From assembly GCF_902167145.1 (NCBI RefSeq), contig NC_050097.1, positions 145,415,982 to 145,479,981 on the forward strand: a stretch of 64,000 bases of DNA, given 5' to 3'. The notes beneath the pieces are model-generated. The model ran no database searches and had not been told where the DNA came from. It worked only from the letters and a program-made list of their open reading frames with translations. The translations under genes were made by a program, and so were the position numbers. Shown here in pieces: positions 12,858 to 25,790 of the stretch; the stretch's first letter is position 1, and each line of letters starts with the position of its first letter. This stretch comes from Zea mays. Its lineage: Eukaryota; Streptophyta; Magnoliopsida; Poales; Poaceae.

Positions 12858-13155
12858 GCGACGCAGGGGATGCTACGCCAGGCAAGAAGGCAAAAAGGGG
12901 ATCACAGACTTACGTGCAGTGCACCTGATACGGGCCATCTACAAAAGACATCGTAAGCACAAGAGTAAGAGTAGAACTATGAGACCAAAAAGTAAACAGA
13001 AAGAAAAGTGAGACAAAACTTTTGAGATAAGTAAATAACAGAGTTGGTCAAGATGACCAACTTTTGAAAAGACACTAAGGTCAGGGTAAGAGTAGGGGTT
13101 CTATAGTCCTTAGGGCGACCATTCTAGTCAAGGTTAGCGGTCCTACAGTCAGCAA

Positions 13156-13168
13156 GGCTTTGATACCA
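13156..13168 (-). other. Primer binding site of the chromovirus
   Basis: The minus strand reads TGGTATCAAAGCC four bases after the LTR end (13173). This is the initiator-Met-tRNA type PBS. The stretch from here to the extra ORF (12858-13155) is leader without a recognised gene. Confidence 0.85.
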
Positions 13169-13172
13169 CTTA

Positions 13173-13766
13173 TGTCACACCCGGTTTTGGAAGGTAAACC
13201 GAATGTGAACCATATACGTGCCAGGATCAGAACCCACGTACACAGCGATTACATAATTGGACATCATCACACAATGCTTGAATTAAATAGCGGAAAGGTA
13301 CTTAGTTACATCAAGATGTTTGAGACATCCACATATACATATCCATAGTGTTTAACATTAAATCAAAGTGTGGAGTAATGAAACGTAGAATGTAAGCCTA
13401 CACAGGCAGCTGACTGGGGGTTTGCCGCTAAAGTAAACTAGAACTCGTCGTAGTCCTGGAACTCCTCAAGGTCCTCCATGTTACCAGCTTCACCTCCTGA
13501 GCACTGAGAACAGTGGGGACAACCTGGGGTGGGGTGGTTTGTAAAGCAAGGGTGAGTACACATCAACGTACTCAGCAAATGTCTCGTTTGGCTAAAGTGG
13601 ACTAGCTGTATATGGAGTTAAGGTTAAGCAGTTGCTTTTAGTTGGTCAAGTTTTATTACTATAAGTATAGCCAAATTTTAGTAATAACCCAGTTATTACC
13701 CAGAGGCACTCCCTCCAAGAGGAAATACCAGAGATCCGATTTATAACCATCATTGCTAATCATCAT
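13173..13766 (-). repeat. 5' LTR of the chromovirus, piece 1
   Basis: It starts TGTCACACCCGG (plus strand), the inner end of the 5' LTR, and runs until a second LTR copy starts at 13767 with the same twelve bases. Confidence 0.88.
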
Positions 13767-16700
13767 TGTCACACCCGGTTTTGGAAGGTAAACCGAATGC
13801 GAACCATGTACGTGCCAGGATCAGAACTCACGTACACAGTGATTACATAATTGGACATCATCACACAACGCTCGAATTAAATAGCGGAAAGGTACTTAGT
13901 TACATCAAGATGCCTGAGACATCCACATAGTCTATTACATAATCATAGTGTTTAACAATAACATCAAAGTGCGGAGTATCGAAACATAGAATGTAAGCCT
14001 ACACAAGCAGCTGACTGGGGGTTTGCCACTAAAGTAAACTAGAACTCGTCGTATTCCTGGAACTCCTCGAAGTCATCCATGTTGCCAGCTTCACCTCCTG
14101 AGCACTGAGAATAGTGGGGACAACTTGGGGTGGGGTGGTTTGTAAAGCAAGGGTGAGTACACTTCAACGTACTCAGCAAATGTCCCGTTTGGCTAAAGTG
14201 GACTAGCTGTATGTGGAGTTTAAAGTTAAGCAGTTGCTTTTAGTTGGTCAAGTTTTATTACTATAAGTAGAGCCAAGTTTTAGTAATAACCCGGTTATTA
14301 CCCAGAGGCACTCCCTCTAAAAGGAAATACCAGAGATCAGGATTATAATCACCATTGTTAATCATCATCATAAAAGTAACCATTGTTTCTTATAATCGAA
14401 GAAGATCCCAAGGCTGCTCATAACCATGAGCACGACTGATATACTAGTTTCTAACACTCTGCAGAGGTTGCACACTTTACCCACAAGCCGTGATTCCCAT
14501 TCTGCCTGGGGTTCTAGCCTCCCCATTGATCACTACCAAGGTGGCCTAGCAGGGTCTCACTACGTAGCCTTTACAAAGATTTCCCAGAGCAATAGCCACC
14601 CGTTAGGTTTCTCTAGTTTGATAAACATAGTACATCTCCCCAAAGGAAGGGTGACTAACAAAACCAAATCAAAGAACCTCTGCAACCAACCTCGGCAGAG
14701 CAAGTACTGTGCCTGGACCCCATTGACGGCCCTACGGCGAAGCCAACTACTCCTCTGGTTCCTCTAATTAATCAGCTAAGGGCGTCCCATTCCACCCTCA
14801 TGGTTGCACTGTTATCCCGGGTTGTCACTCCCCAAACAGGTCCTTACAGAGAGGTACTCAGGAAAGAGCCTGAGCCCCCTAAAGTAATCACAAGGACCCC
14901 ATCGGGATAACATCATCGTATCATAAAAGATCACATCATGTTCATTGATTAAGTTTAAGCAATAGCATAAACTAACCATGATTAACCCAGAAAGGCAAAC
15001 AAGGGTAAGGGAAATACAAACTAGTCAATCCTTAGGTTTCAATAAAGTAATGCAGGACAGTGAATTATAAAGTAAAGTAGGACATGATAGGTCTGAGGAC
15101 ACGTGCCTTCACCAGGTTGTTGCTCAGAGGGATCTTCGGCAACACACTCAGGAACCACGAGCTACTCGTTGTCTAAGTAAAGCGAGCATACATTCAATAC
15201 ATTTGGAAGGTAAAAAATGAACATCACATCACACATGTACAAATATTGGCACACAACTCAAGAAGGTACAGTATTAAGTACAGAGGAATGAGGTCAAGTT
15301 ATAAAAATGGACTAACCCTAATTGGGGAATTGATTACTCTCTAAATATTCGGAACATAGCTCAAAAAGGTTAAGTAGTGATTAAAACAAATGAAAGCTAG
15401 AATTATAAGATAAACTAGTCTCATTTAGAAATTTGATTATCTTTTAAGTATTATCCATAATTACATTCCTAATTCTGTTTATGTCATTAAGGCCTAGAGG
15501 TTAAGCGAAAAATAAATCCAAGTAATGCATAACACTAATCTCACAAGATTGAATATACTTTATTACTAGGGTTATCCTTTTATTTATTTCATTAAATAAA
15601 TAAATCAACATATACTTTAATTCTATATTCTAAGTGTAAAAATTAAAGTGTACATATTACAGTTGGTCATATTTTATTTGAACAGAGAATAATTTGGTGA
15701 ACATTTTGCAATTTGAACCACTAAATTTGGAGTTCATATGAAAAAGATATGAAATAAACAAGTTTTGAAGTTTGAAATATGAAATTAGGGCTAAATATGT
15801 GATTAAATAAAAGTCCAGGGGTCTAATTAAAACAAACCAGGGACCTATGCAATAAAACAGAGGACGGCGGGTTGATTTCCTAAAACGAGGGGGTTTCTTA
15901 AGCAAAACAGCCACGCGAAGGGGTATCGGGCTCCCTCAACCGTTGGATCAGAAACCGACGGCTGAGATTAGATCGCGCGGGCGCGCGCGAGGGCGCGCAG
16001 GCGCGGCTGACAAACGGGGCCAAGGACGTCAGCGGCAGAGGGGGAGGGCGCACTGACTAAGCGGGCCCAGCGCCAGAGGACTTGGACGCTGACAGGCGGG
16101 CCAGGCATCAGGGCACGTGTGCGCGAAGCGGTACCCACGGTCCAGGTCGTTCGATCTGAATCGGTCGGAGGGGATCAGAGGCAGGCCAAGGGCGTAGGGC
16201 ACGCGTGCGCGAAGCGGTACCCGCGGTCCGGGCCGTGCGATCAGGATCGGACGGAGGGGATCAGACCGGGGGGGTTGAATGGCTGCGGGCGGCGCTGCTC
16301 CTCTCCACGGCGGTGAGGTCACCGGAGTTAAGGCAGACGTGAGCTAGGGTGGCTCTGGGGTCGCCGGAGTTGGGCACAGAGGAAGAGGGTGCCACGACGA
16401 ACTCGATGGCGGGGAAAGGGCCATGAATCCACGGGCAGAGAGGGGAGAACAGCGGTGAGAAAGCCTTGGGCGGGCCGGAGCAACTCCAGTGAGCCATTCC
16501 GGCCACGGGGAGGGGTCCTAAGGCGCGCTAAGGCCTGGGCTAGCTTTAGCAGAGGCAGGGGTGACACAGGGACCTACTCCAGGGAACTAGACCGGGCTAA
16601 ATTGGCCGGCCACCGCGCGAGCACGGCGGACTACCGCGTCCGAGCACCGGTGAAGGCGAAATTGGCCGAGCACAGGGCGCAATAAGGGAAATTGGGCACG

Positions 16701-17367
16701 GGGACGGGTGTCTCACCTTGGGGCGGAGCTCAGGGAGGCTTGGAGCGGTCTCTAGCGAGCTGGATGGCCGGGAACGCGGGCGCGGGTCTCAAGCGGCGAC
16801 TGGCGGTGTGGGCAGAGCGCGAGAGAGGGCGAAGCTGTGTGAAATGAGGTGAGGGGGTGTGTGCGGGGCACTGGCGGGGCTCTAAGAAGGGAGCTGGGCG
16901 CGTGGGCGGGTGTCGTGGCCTAGAAATCCGGCGACGTGCGCGAGTGCGCACGCGCCGGTCCATGGCGAGCGCGGGGAAGGTGGAACTAACAAGGCAGGCC
17001 CACGGCGCAGAGAGAGAGAAAAGGGGACGCGCGGGGCAATGGCTCGGCAACTAGCGAACCGGGCCCGCGAGACAGAGAGAGAGGGAGCGAACGGGCGAAG
17101 GAAACTGGCGCCGACAGGTTGGCCCCACTGGGCAGGGAGGGAGGGCGCGCACGAGAGGGGAACTGCCGCTGACAGGCGGGGTCCGCCTGTCAGGCGGCGC
17201 GGGCGCGCGGCCTGGCTAGGCTTAGTGGGCCGACTGCGCTGCTTTCTCCTTTTCTTTTTCTCTGGATTTTCTAATTCCTTTTCTATTTCTTCTTCTATAG
17301 GGTTTTTCAAATCCAAATTCAAACTAGGTTTCACATTCAAATAAATTCAAACTTGTGCAACACTTTC
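13767..17367 (-). mobile_element. Truncated solo-LTR-like copy of the same family inside the 5' LTR
   Basis: A second LTR begins at 13767 and stays collinear with the family LTR (14240-14576 matches 1-336; 15181 on matches 4731 on). It stops at about 17367, roughly 200 bp short of the expected GGGTGTTACA end. The host LTR resumes at a point about 270 bp further on than where it was interrupted. Both the far end of the insert and some host LTR were therefore deleted. It carries no internal coding. The GC-rich frames at 16029-17340 on both strands lack domains and are not genes. Confidence 0.8.
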
Positions 17368-18927
17368 TCCAGAGGAAGGGTGACTAACAAAACCAAATCA
17401 AAGAACCTCTGCAACTAGCCTCGGTAGAGCAAGTACTGTGCCCGGACCCCATTGATGGCCCTACGGCGAAGCCAACTACTCTTCTGGTTCCTCTAATTAA
17501 TCAACTAAGGGCGTCCCATTCCACCCTCATGGTTGCACTGTTATCCCGGGTTGTCACTCCCCAAATAGGTCCTTACGGAGAGGTACTCAGGAAACAGCCT
17601 GAGAGCCCTAAAGTAATCACAAGAACCTCATCGGGATAACATCATCGTATCATAAAAGATCACATCATGTTCATTGATTAGGTTAAAGCAATAGCATAAG
17701 CTAACCATGATTAACCCAAAAAGGTAAACAAGGGTAAGGGAAGTACAGACTAGTCAATCCTTAAGTTTCAATAATGTAATGCGGGATAGTGAATTATAAA
17801 GTAAAGTAGGACATGATAGGCCTGAGGACACTTGCCTTCACCAGGTTGTTGCTCAGAGGGATCTTCGGCAACACACTCAGGAACCACGAGCTGCTCGTTG
17901 TCTAAGTAAAGCGAGCATGCATTCAATACATTTGGAAGGTAAAAATGAACATCACGTCAAACATGTACAAACATTGGCACACAACTCAAAAAGGTATAGT
18001 ATTAAGTACATGGGAATGAGGTCAAGTTATAAAATGGACTAATCCTAATTTGGGATTAATTACTCTCTAAGAGTTGGAAACATAGCTCAAAAAAGGTTAA
18101 GTAGTGATTAAACAAAGAAAAGATTAAATTATAAGATGAACTACTCTCATTTAGGAATTTGATTATCCTTTAAGTGTTATCCATAATTACATACCTAATT
18201 CTATTTAGCTCATTAAGACCTAAAGGTTAAACCAAAAATGAATTCATGTAATGCATGTCACTAATCTCACAAGATTAAATCTACTTTACTCCTAGGATTC
18301 TCCTTTTATTTATTTCATTAAATAAATAAATCAACATATACTTTAATTCTATATTCTAAGTGTAAAAATTAAAGTATACAGATTACAGTTGGTCATATTT
18401 TATTTGAACAGAGAATAATATTGTGAACATTTTGCAATTTGAACCACTAAATTTGGAGTTCATATGAAAAAGATTTGAAATAAGCAAGTTTTGAAGTTTG
18501 AAATATGAAATTAGGGCTAAATCTATAATTAAATAAAAGTCCAGGGGGGCAATTCTAAAGAAACCAGGGACCTATGTGCTAAAACAGAGGACGACGGGTT
18601 GATTTCCTAAAACTAGGGGGTTCTTAAGCAAAACTCACATGCGAAGGGGTACGAGGTAACTTCAACCGTCGGATCAGAGATTAACGGCCAGGATTAAATT
18701 GTGCGGGCACGCGGGCGCGGCTGACAAGCGGGGCCAGGGCGTCAGCGGGTCAGGACGGACTGACTAGCTGGGCCCAGAAGCAAAGGCACAGGTGAGGGGG
18801 AGAGAGGGGTTGGTCAGATCTTGATCGGAGGGTTGGGGTCAGATCCGCACTGATGAAACCTAAACCGCCCGATCTCGGACGGACGCCCGAGATCTAACGG
18901 CTGGGGGACAGACCTAAACGCGGTGGC
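17368..18927 (-). repeat. 5' LTR of the chromovirus, piece 2
   Basis: Collinear with 14636-15950 and 4731-5755. It ends in GTGGC (18923-18927), the target-site duplication of the copia element that follows. Confidence 0.88.
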
Positions 18928-20179
18928 TGAAAGGGAAATGTGCCCTTGGGCCATTTCTAAGTGTTTTGGTGATTTAGTGTCCAACACAAGTGCCTAAGTA
19001 TCAAATTGTGGACAAAGTACAAATCAAGTATAAATGTATGTTTCTCAGACTTAGTACATTGTTAGTGACTAATGTATTGTGTCTAAGTGCTGGAAACAGG
19101 AGAAATCAAATTGGAGAAGAGATGGCCTTGTTCAGCCAAAGCCAGCTCTGTCTGGGTGCACCGGACTGTCCGGTGGTGCACCGGACAGTGTCCGGTGTGC
19201 CAGGCTGGCTTAGGCGAACTTGCCGCTCTCGGGAATAAATTAACGGCGTGCGGCTATAATTCACCGGACTGTCCGGTGTGCACCGGACTGTCCGGTGTGC
19301 ACCGGACTGTCCGGTGAGCCAACGGTCGGCCGGGCCAACGGTCGGCTGCGCGATCCGCGCGAGACACGTGGCCGAGCCAACGGTCGGGAGGGGGCACCGG
19401 ACTGTCCGGTGTGCACCGGACAGTGTCCGGTGCGCCAACGACTCCAAGGCGCCAACGGTCGGCTTCGCCACAGAAGGAAAGAAATCCGCACCGGACAGTG
19501 TCCGGTGGTGCACCAGACTGTCCGGTGCACCAGGCGATAGAAGGCAAGAATTGCCTTCCTGGAATGCAATCAACGGCTCCTAGCTGCCTTGGGGCTATAA
19601 AAGGGACCCCTAGGCGCATGGAGGAGTACACCAAGCATTCCTTGAGCACTCTTGATCACTCACACTCCATTCTTGCGCACTTGTTCGACATTCTAGTGAT
19701 TTGAGCTCTGTTCTAGTGTACTAGTCTTTTGAGCTTAAGTCTGGGTCTTGTGTGTGCGTATTTGCTGTGATCTTTGTGTCTTGTGTGAGTTGCTAATCCC
19801 TCCCTTACTCCGTGCTTCTTTGTGAACATCTTTGTAAGGGCGAGAGACTCCAAGTTGTGGAGATTCCTCGCGAACGGGATATAGAAAAGAAAAGCAAACA
19901 CTGTGGTATTCAAGTGGGTCTTTGGACCGCTTGAGAGGGGTTGATTGCAACCCTCGTCCGTTGGGACGCCACAACGTGGAAGTAGGCAAGTGTTGTACTT
20001 AGCCGAACTACGGGATAAACCACTATGTCTACCTGTGTTGATTCTCTTGTGGTTATTGTGTTTCGCTAAGACTCTTCTCTAGCCACTTGGCAATACTGTG
20101 CTAACGCTTAACCAAGTTTTTGTGGCATTAAGTTCAAGTGTTACAGGATCACCTATTCACCCCCCTCTAGGTGCTCTCA
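18928..20179 (+). repeat. Copia 5' LTR (1252 bp)
   Basis: It holds a TATA box (TATAAAAG, about 19596-19603). Upstream, at 19160-19535, are clusters of the near-palindrome CACCGGACTGTCCGGTG mixed with CCAACGGTCGG motifs. Reading frames on both strands across these clusters are repeat artefacts. Confidence 0.92.
19596..19603 (+). promoter_or_regulatory. TATA box of the copia 5' LTR
   Basis: TATAAAAG sits in GGGCTATAAAAGGGACC, immediately downstream of the palindromic GC-rich clusters. It is conserved in the 3' LTR at 27223-27230. This is a typical core promoter for the retroelement transcript. Confidence 0.75.
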
Positions 20180-20181
20180 AT

Positions 20182-20194
20182 TGGTATCGGAGCC
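20182..20194 (+). other. Copia primer binding site
   Basis: TGGTATCGGAGCC lies two bases downstream of the LTR end, the initiator Met tRNA type found in many copia elements. Confidence 0.85.
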
Positions 20195-20229
20195 ATTCTC
20201 TTCAAGAAAGGGACTAACCGCCCGAAGAG

Positions 20230-22588
20230 ATGGATCCTAAGGGGAAGGGAATCGTGATCAATGATAAGGAGAAGGAGTCCTTCGTCAACGAGCCGAAGGA
20301 TGACAAGCCTACCGACTCGGGCTCGGGCCACAAACGAAAGGATGGGAAGAAGAAGAAGACAAGGCGCATCAAGGAGATTGTCTACTACGACGACAGCGAC
20401 GAGTCCACTTCTTCCCAAAAGGACAACGACGACAACGACTACGAGAGAAGGAAACCGGTTAATTCGAACTTTTCTTTTGACTACTCTCGTATTCCGCAAA
20501 GTACAAATGCTCATTTGCTCTCCATTCCACTTGGCAAACCTCCTCACTTTGATGGAGAGGACTATGGATTTTGGAGCCACAAAATGCGTAGTCACCTGTT
20601 CTCTCTCCATCCGAGCATATGGGAGATTGTGGAAAGTGGAATGAAATTTGATAGCTCGGATAGTCCTATGTTTATCAATGAACAGATTCATAGAAATGCA
20701 CAAGATACTACTATGTTGTTAGCCTCTTTGTGCAGGGACGAGTATCATAAGGTGAGCGGCTTGGACAATGCCAAGCAGATCTGGGACACCCTCAGGATCT
20801 CACATGAGGGGAACGACGTCACCTTACTCACCAAAATGGAGTTGGTGGAGGGCGAGCTTGGAAGATTCGCAATGATCAGGGGAGAGGAGCCAACCCAAAC
20901 ATACAACCGGCTCAAGACCCTCATCAACAAGATAAGGAGCTACGGAAGCACACGACGTCGTTCGTCTAATGCTAAGGTCCTTTACTGTACTTGATCCACA
21001 TTTGGTGAACAATATCCGTGAAAATCCTAGGTACACCAAGATGTCGCCCGAAGAAGTTCTTGGGAAATTTGTAAGCGGGCGAATGATGATCAAGGAGGCG
21101 AGATATGTCGACGACGCGTTGAACGGTCCAATCCATGAGCCTCAACCCATTGCTCTCAAGGCAACGAGGAGCAAGGAGGCGCTACCTAGCAAGGTGGCGC
21201 AAGTTGAGGCGGCCGGGCTCAATGATGAAGAGATGGCCCTCATCATCAAGCGCTTCAAGACGGCGCTAAAGGGTCGCAAGGGGCAGCCAAGCAAGACCAA
21301 GACAAAGGGGAAGCGCTCATGCTTCAAATGTGGTAAGGTTGGTCATTTTATTGCTAACTGTCCCGACAATGATAGTGACCAGGAACAAGGGAACAAGAGG
21401 GAGAAGAAGAAGAACTATAAGAAGGCAAAAGGCGAGGCACATCTTGGCAAGGAGTGGGACTCGGATTGTTCGTCCGACTCCTACAACGAAGGACTCGCCG
21501 CCACTGCCTTCAACAAGTCATCCCTCTTCCCCAACAAGCATCACACTTGCCTCATGGCAAGGGAAAAGAAGGTAAGCGCTCGTAACACTAGTACTTATGC
21601 TTCTTCAAGTGAGGATGAGTCTAGTGATGATGATGAAATAGATTATTCATGTTTATTCAAGGGTCTAGATAGAACCAAGGTGGATAAAATAAATGAATTG
21701 ATTGATGCTTTGAATGATAAGAATAGATTGCTAGAAAAGCAAGAGGATCTCTTATATGATGAACATGATAAGTTTGTAGAAGCTCAAAAATCCCTTGCTT
21801 TAGAAATAAAGAGGAATGAAATGCTTTCTTGTGAATTGTCTACATGTCATGACTCTATTGCTAGTTTAAAAAGCATAAACGATGACTTGAATGCTAAGTT
21901 AGAAATAGCTAATAAATCAACATCTTGTGTAGAACATGTTGTGGTTTGCACTAGGTGTAAAGATTTTAATGTTGATGCTTGTAGTGAACACCTAGTTTAA
22001 ATTTCTAAATTGAATGATGAAGTGGCTAGTCTTAATGCCCAACTTAAGACTAGCAAAAGCGAATTTGATAAGTTAAAATTTGCAAGGGATGCCTACACGA
22101 TTGGTAGACACCCCTCAATTAAGGATGGACTTGGTTTCAAGAGAGAAGCCAAGAACTTAACAAGCCATAAGGCTCCCATCCCCGCCAAGGAGAAAGGGAA
22201 GGCCCCTATGGCTAGTAGTGCTAAAAAGAACCATGCTTTTATGTATCATGATAGGAGACATGCTAGAAATGCAAATAGAAGTTATGATGCTTTTGATTCA
22301 CATGTTTATGATTCATATGCTATGTTTGCTTCTAGTTCTTCCTGTATGCATGGTAGAAATGTGCCTAGGAGAAATGGTGTTAATGTTCCTAGGAAAATTA
22401 ATGAACCTTCTACCATATATCATGCTTTAAATGCTTCCTTTGCCATTTGTAGAAAGGATAGGAAGATAGTTGCTAGAAAATTAGGGGCAAAATGCAAGGG
22501 AGACAAAACTTGCATTTGGGTCCCTAAGACAATTGTGACTAACCTTGTAGGACCCAACAAGAGTTGGGTACCTAAGACCCAAGCCTAA
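20230..22588 (+). pseudogene. gag: Copia gag (interrupted)
   Basis: The first part (20230-20994) has the acidic/basic N terminus and the copia gag core (HFDGEDYGFWSHKMRSHL; WDTLRISHEGNDVTLLTKMELVEGEL). A small deletion near 20950 shifts the frame. The second part (from about 20969) continues with MSPEEVLGKFVSGRMMIKEA, a CCHC knuckle (CFKCGKVGHFIANC, about 21320-21361) and a long coiled-coil-like region (21660-21910). A TAA at 21998-22000 interrupts it, and a third part runs 22010-22588. The last stop precedes protease by a change of frame. Known SIRE-lineage elements also separate gag and pol by a stop or shift, so that final break may be normal. Confidence 0.88.
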
Positions 22589-22595
22589 ATTTGCC

Positions 22596-25500
22596 TTGCA
22601 GGTTTATGCATCCGGGGGTTCAAGCTGGATTATCGACAGCGGATGCACAAACCATATGACGGGGGAGAAGAAGATGTTCACCTCCTACGTAAAAAACAAG
22701 GATTCCCAAGATTCAATAATATTCGGGGATGGGAATCAAGGCAAGGTAAAAGGGTTAGGTAAAATTGCTATTTCATCCGAGAACTCTATATCTAATGTGT
22801 TTTTAGTTGAGTCTCTTGGATATAATTTGTTATCTGTTAGTCAATTATGCAATATGGGATATAATTGTCTATTCACAAATGTAGATGTGTCTGTCGTTAG
22901 AAGAAGTGATGGTTCACTAGCTTTTAAGGGTGTATTAGACGGCAAACTTTACTTAGTTGATTTTGCAAAAGAGGAGGCCGGTCTAGATGCATGCTTAATT
23001 GCTAAGACTAGCATGGGCTGGCTGTGACATCGCCGCTTAGCACATGTGGGGATGAAGAACCTTCACAAGCTTCTAAAGGGAGAACACGTGATAGGTTTAA
23101 CTAATGTGCAATTCGAAAAAGATAGACCTTGTGCAGCTTGTCAAGCAGGCAAACAGGTGGGAAGCTCTCATCACACCAAAAATGTGATGACCACATCAAG
23201 ACCTTTGGAGATGCTTCACATGGACCTCTTCGGACCCGTCGCCTATCTAAGTATAGGAGGAAGTAAGTATGGTCTTGTTATAGTTGATGACTTTTCTCGC
23301 TTCACTTGGGTATTCTTTTTGCAGGATAAATCTGAAACCCAAGGGACCCTCAAGCGCTTCCTAAGGAGAGCTCAAAACGAGTTTGAGCTCAAGGTGAAAA
23401 AGATAAGGAGCGACAATGGGTCCGAGTTCAAGAACCTTCAAGTGGAGGAGTACCTTGAGGAGGAAGGGATCAAGCACGAGTTCTCCGCTCCCTACACACC
23501 ACAGCAAAATGGTGTGGTAGAGAGGAAGAACAGGACGCTTATAGACATGGTGAGGATGATGCTTGGAGAGTTCAAGACCCCCGAGCGCTTTTGGTCGGAA
23601 GCCATGAACATGGATTGCCACATCATCAACAGGGTCTACCTTCATCGCCTCCTCAAGAAAACGTCGTATGAGCTACTAACCGGTAACAAACCCAATGTTT
23701 CGTATTTTCGAGTTTTTGGGAGTAAATGCTACATTCTAGTGAAGAAGGGTAGGAATTCCAAATTTGCTCCCAAAGCCGTAGAAGGGTTTTTGTTAGGTTA
23801 TGACTCAAATACAAAGGCGTATAGAGTCTTCAACAAATCATCGGGTTTGGTTGAAGTCTCTAGCGACGTTGTATTAGATGAGACTAATGGCTCTCCAAGA
23901 GAGCAAGTTGTTGATTTTGATGATGTAGATGAAGAAGAAGTTCCAACGACCGCAATACGCACCATGGCGATTGGAGATGTGCGGCCACAGGAACAAGATG
24001 AGCAAGATCAACCTTCTTCCTCAACAATGGTGCAACCCCCAACTCAAGATGATGAACAGGAGGCGTGTGATCAAGGGGGAGCACAAGATGATCATGTAAT
24101 GGAGGAAGAAGCACAACCGGCACCTCCAACCCAAGTTCGAGCAATGATTCAAAGGGATCATCCCGTCGACCAAATTTTGGGTGATATTAGCAAGGGAGTA
24201 ACTACTCGATCTCGATTAGTTAATTTTTGTGAGCATTACTCCTTTGTCTCTTCTATTGAGCCTTTCAGGGTAGAAGAGGCCTTGCTAGATCCGGACTGGG
24301 TGTTGGCCATGCAGGAGGAGCTCAACAACTTCAAAAGAAATGAAGTTTGGACACTGGTGCCTCGTCCCAAGCAAAATGTTGTGGGAACCAAGTGGGTGTT
24401 CCGCAACAAACAAGACGAGCACTGGGTGGTGACAAGGAACAAGGCACGACTTGTGGCAAAAGGTTATGCCCAAGTCGCAGGTTTGGACTTTGAGGAGACT
24501 TTTGCTCCTGTGGCTAGGCTAGAGTCCATTCGTATCTTGCTAGCATATGCCGCTCACCATTCCTTCAGGTTGTTCCAAATGGATGTGAAGAGCGCTTTCC
24601 TCAACGGGCCAATCAAGGAGGAGGTGTACGTGGAGCAACCCCCTGGCTTTGAGGATGAACGGTACCCCGACCACGTGTGTAAGCTCTCTAAGGCGCTCTA
24701 TAGACTTAAGCAAGCCCCAAGAGCATGGTATGAATGCCTTAGAGACTTTTTAATTGCTAATGCTTTCAAGGTTGGGAAAGCTGATCCAACTCTTTTTACT
24801 AAGACTTGTGATGGTGATCTTTTTGTGTGCCAAATTTATGTCGATGACATAATATTTGGCTCTACTAACCAAAAGTCTTGTGAAGAGTTTAGCAGGGTGA
24901 TGACTCAGAAATTCGAGATGTCGATGATGGGCGAGTTAAGCTACTTCCTTGGGTTCCAAGTGAGGCAACTCAAGGATGGAACCTTCATCTCCCAAACGAA
25001 GTACACACAAGATTTGATCAAGAGGTTTGGGATGAAGGACACCAAGCCCGCAAAGACTCCAATGGGAACCGACGGACACACCGACCTCAACAAAGGAGGT
25101 AAGTCCGTTGATCAAAAAGCATACCGGTCTATGATAGGGTCTTTACTTTATTTATGTGCTAGTAGACAGGATATTATGCTTAGCGTATGCATGTGTGCTA
25201 GATTTCAATCCGATCCTAAGGAGTGTCACTTAGTGGCTGTGAAGCGAATTCTTAGATATTTAGTCGCTACGCCTTGTTTCGGGATCTGGTATCCAAAGGG
25301 GTCTACCTTTGACTTGATTGGATATTCAGACTCCGACTATGCTGGATGTAAGGTCGATAGGAAGAGTACATCGGGGACGTGCCAATTCTTAGGAAGGTCC
25401 CTGGTGTCATGGAGTTCTAAGAAACAAACTTCCGTTGCCCTATCCACCGCTGAGGCCAAGTACGTTGTCGCAGGACAGTGTTGCGCGCAACTACTTTGGA

Positions 25501-25790
25501 TGAGGCAAACCCTCAGGGACTTTGGCTACAATTTGAGCAAAGTCCCACTCCTATGTGATAATGAGAGTGCTGTCCGCATGGCGGATAATCCTGTTGAACA
25601 CAGCCGCACAAAGCACATTGACATCCGGCATCACTTTTTGAGAGACCACCAGCAAAAGGGAGATATCGAAGTGTTTCATGTTAGCTCCGAGAACCAGCTA
25701 GCCGATATCTTTACCAAGCCTTTAGATGAGCAGACCTTTTGCAAGTTGCGTAGTGAGCTCAATGTCTTAGATTCGCGGAACTTGGATTGA
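22596..25790 (+). pseudogene. pol: Copia pol: protease, integrase, RT, RNase H (one nonsense codon)
   Basis: Domains in order: aspartic protease (WIIDSGCTNHMTGEKK, about 22626-22672). Integrase has the zinc-binding region (HRRLAHVG...CAACQAGK) and DDE motifs in [17 protein letters not shown] and [12 protein letters not shown] (23030-23700). RT spans [25 protein letters not shown] and the active-site YVDD (24470-24860). RNase H spans [18 protein letters not shown] to the [10 protein letters not shown] region (25320-25680). The frame is open except for one TGA at 23025-23027. It sits where the family has Trp in the G-W-L-W-H-R-R motif, so it is probably a TGG-to-TGA change. Everything after it is uninterrupted for 914 codons, so decay is recent. 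Confidence 0.93.

Noticed and set aside
19087..19704. ORFs rich in TVGRANG/HRTVRC-type repeats in the copia LTRs (also 26736-27331)
   Set aside because: They are translations of the palindromic 17-mer clusters in several frames and lie in the LTR promoter region.
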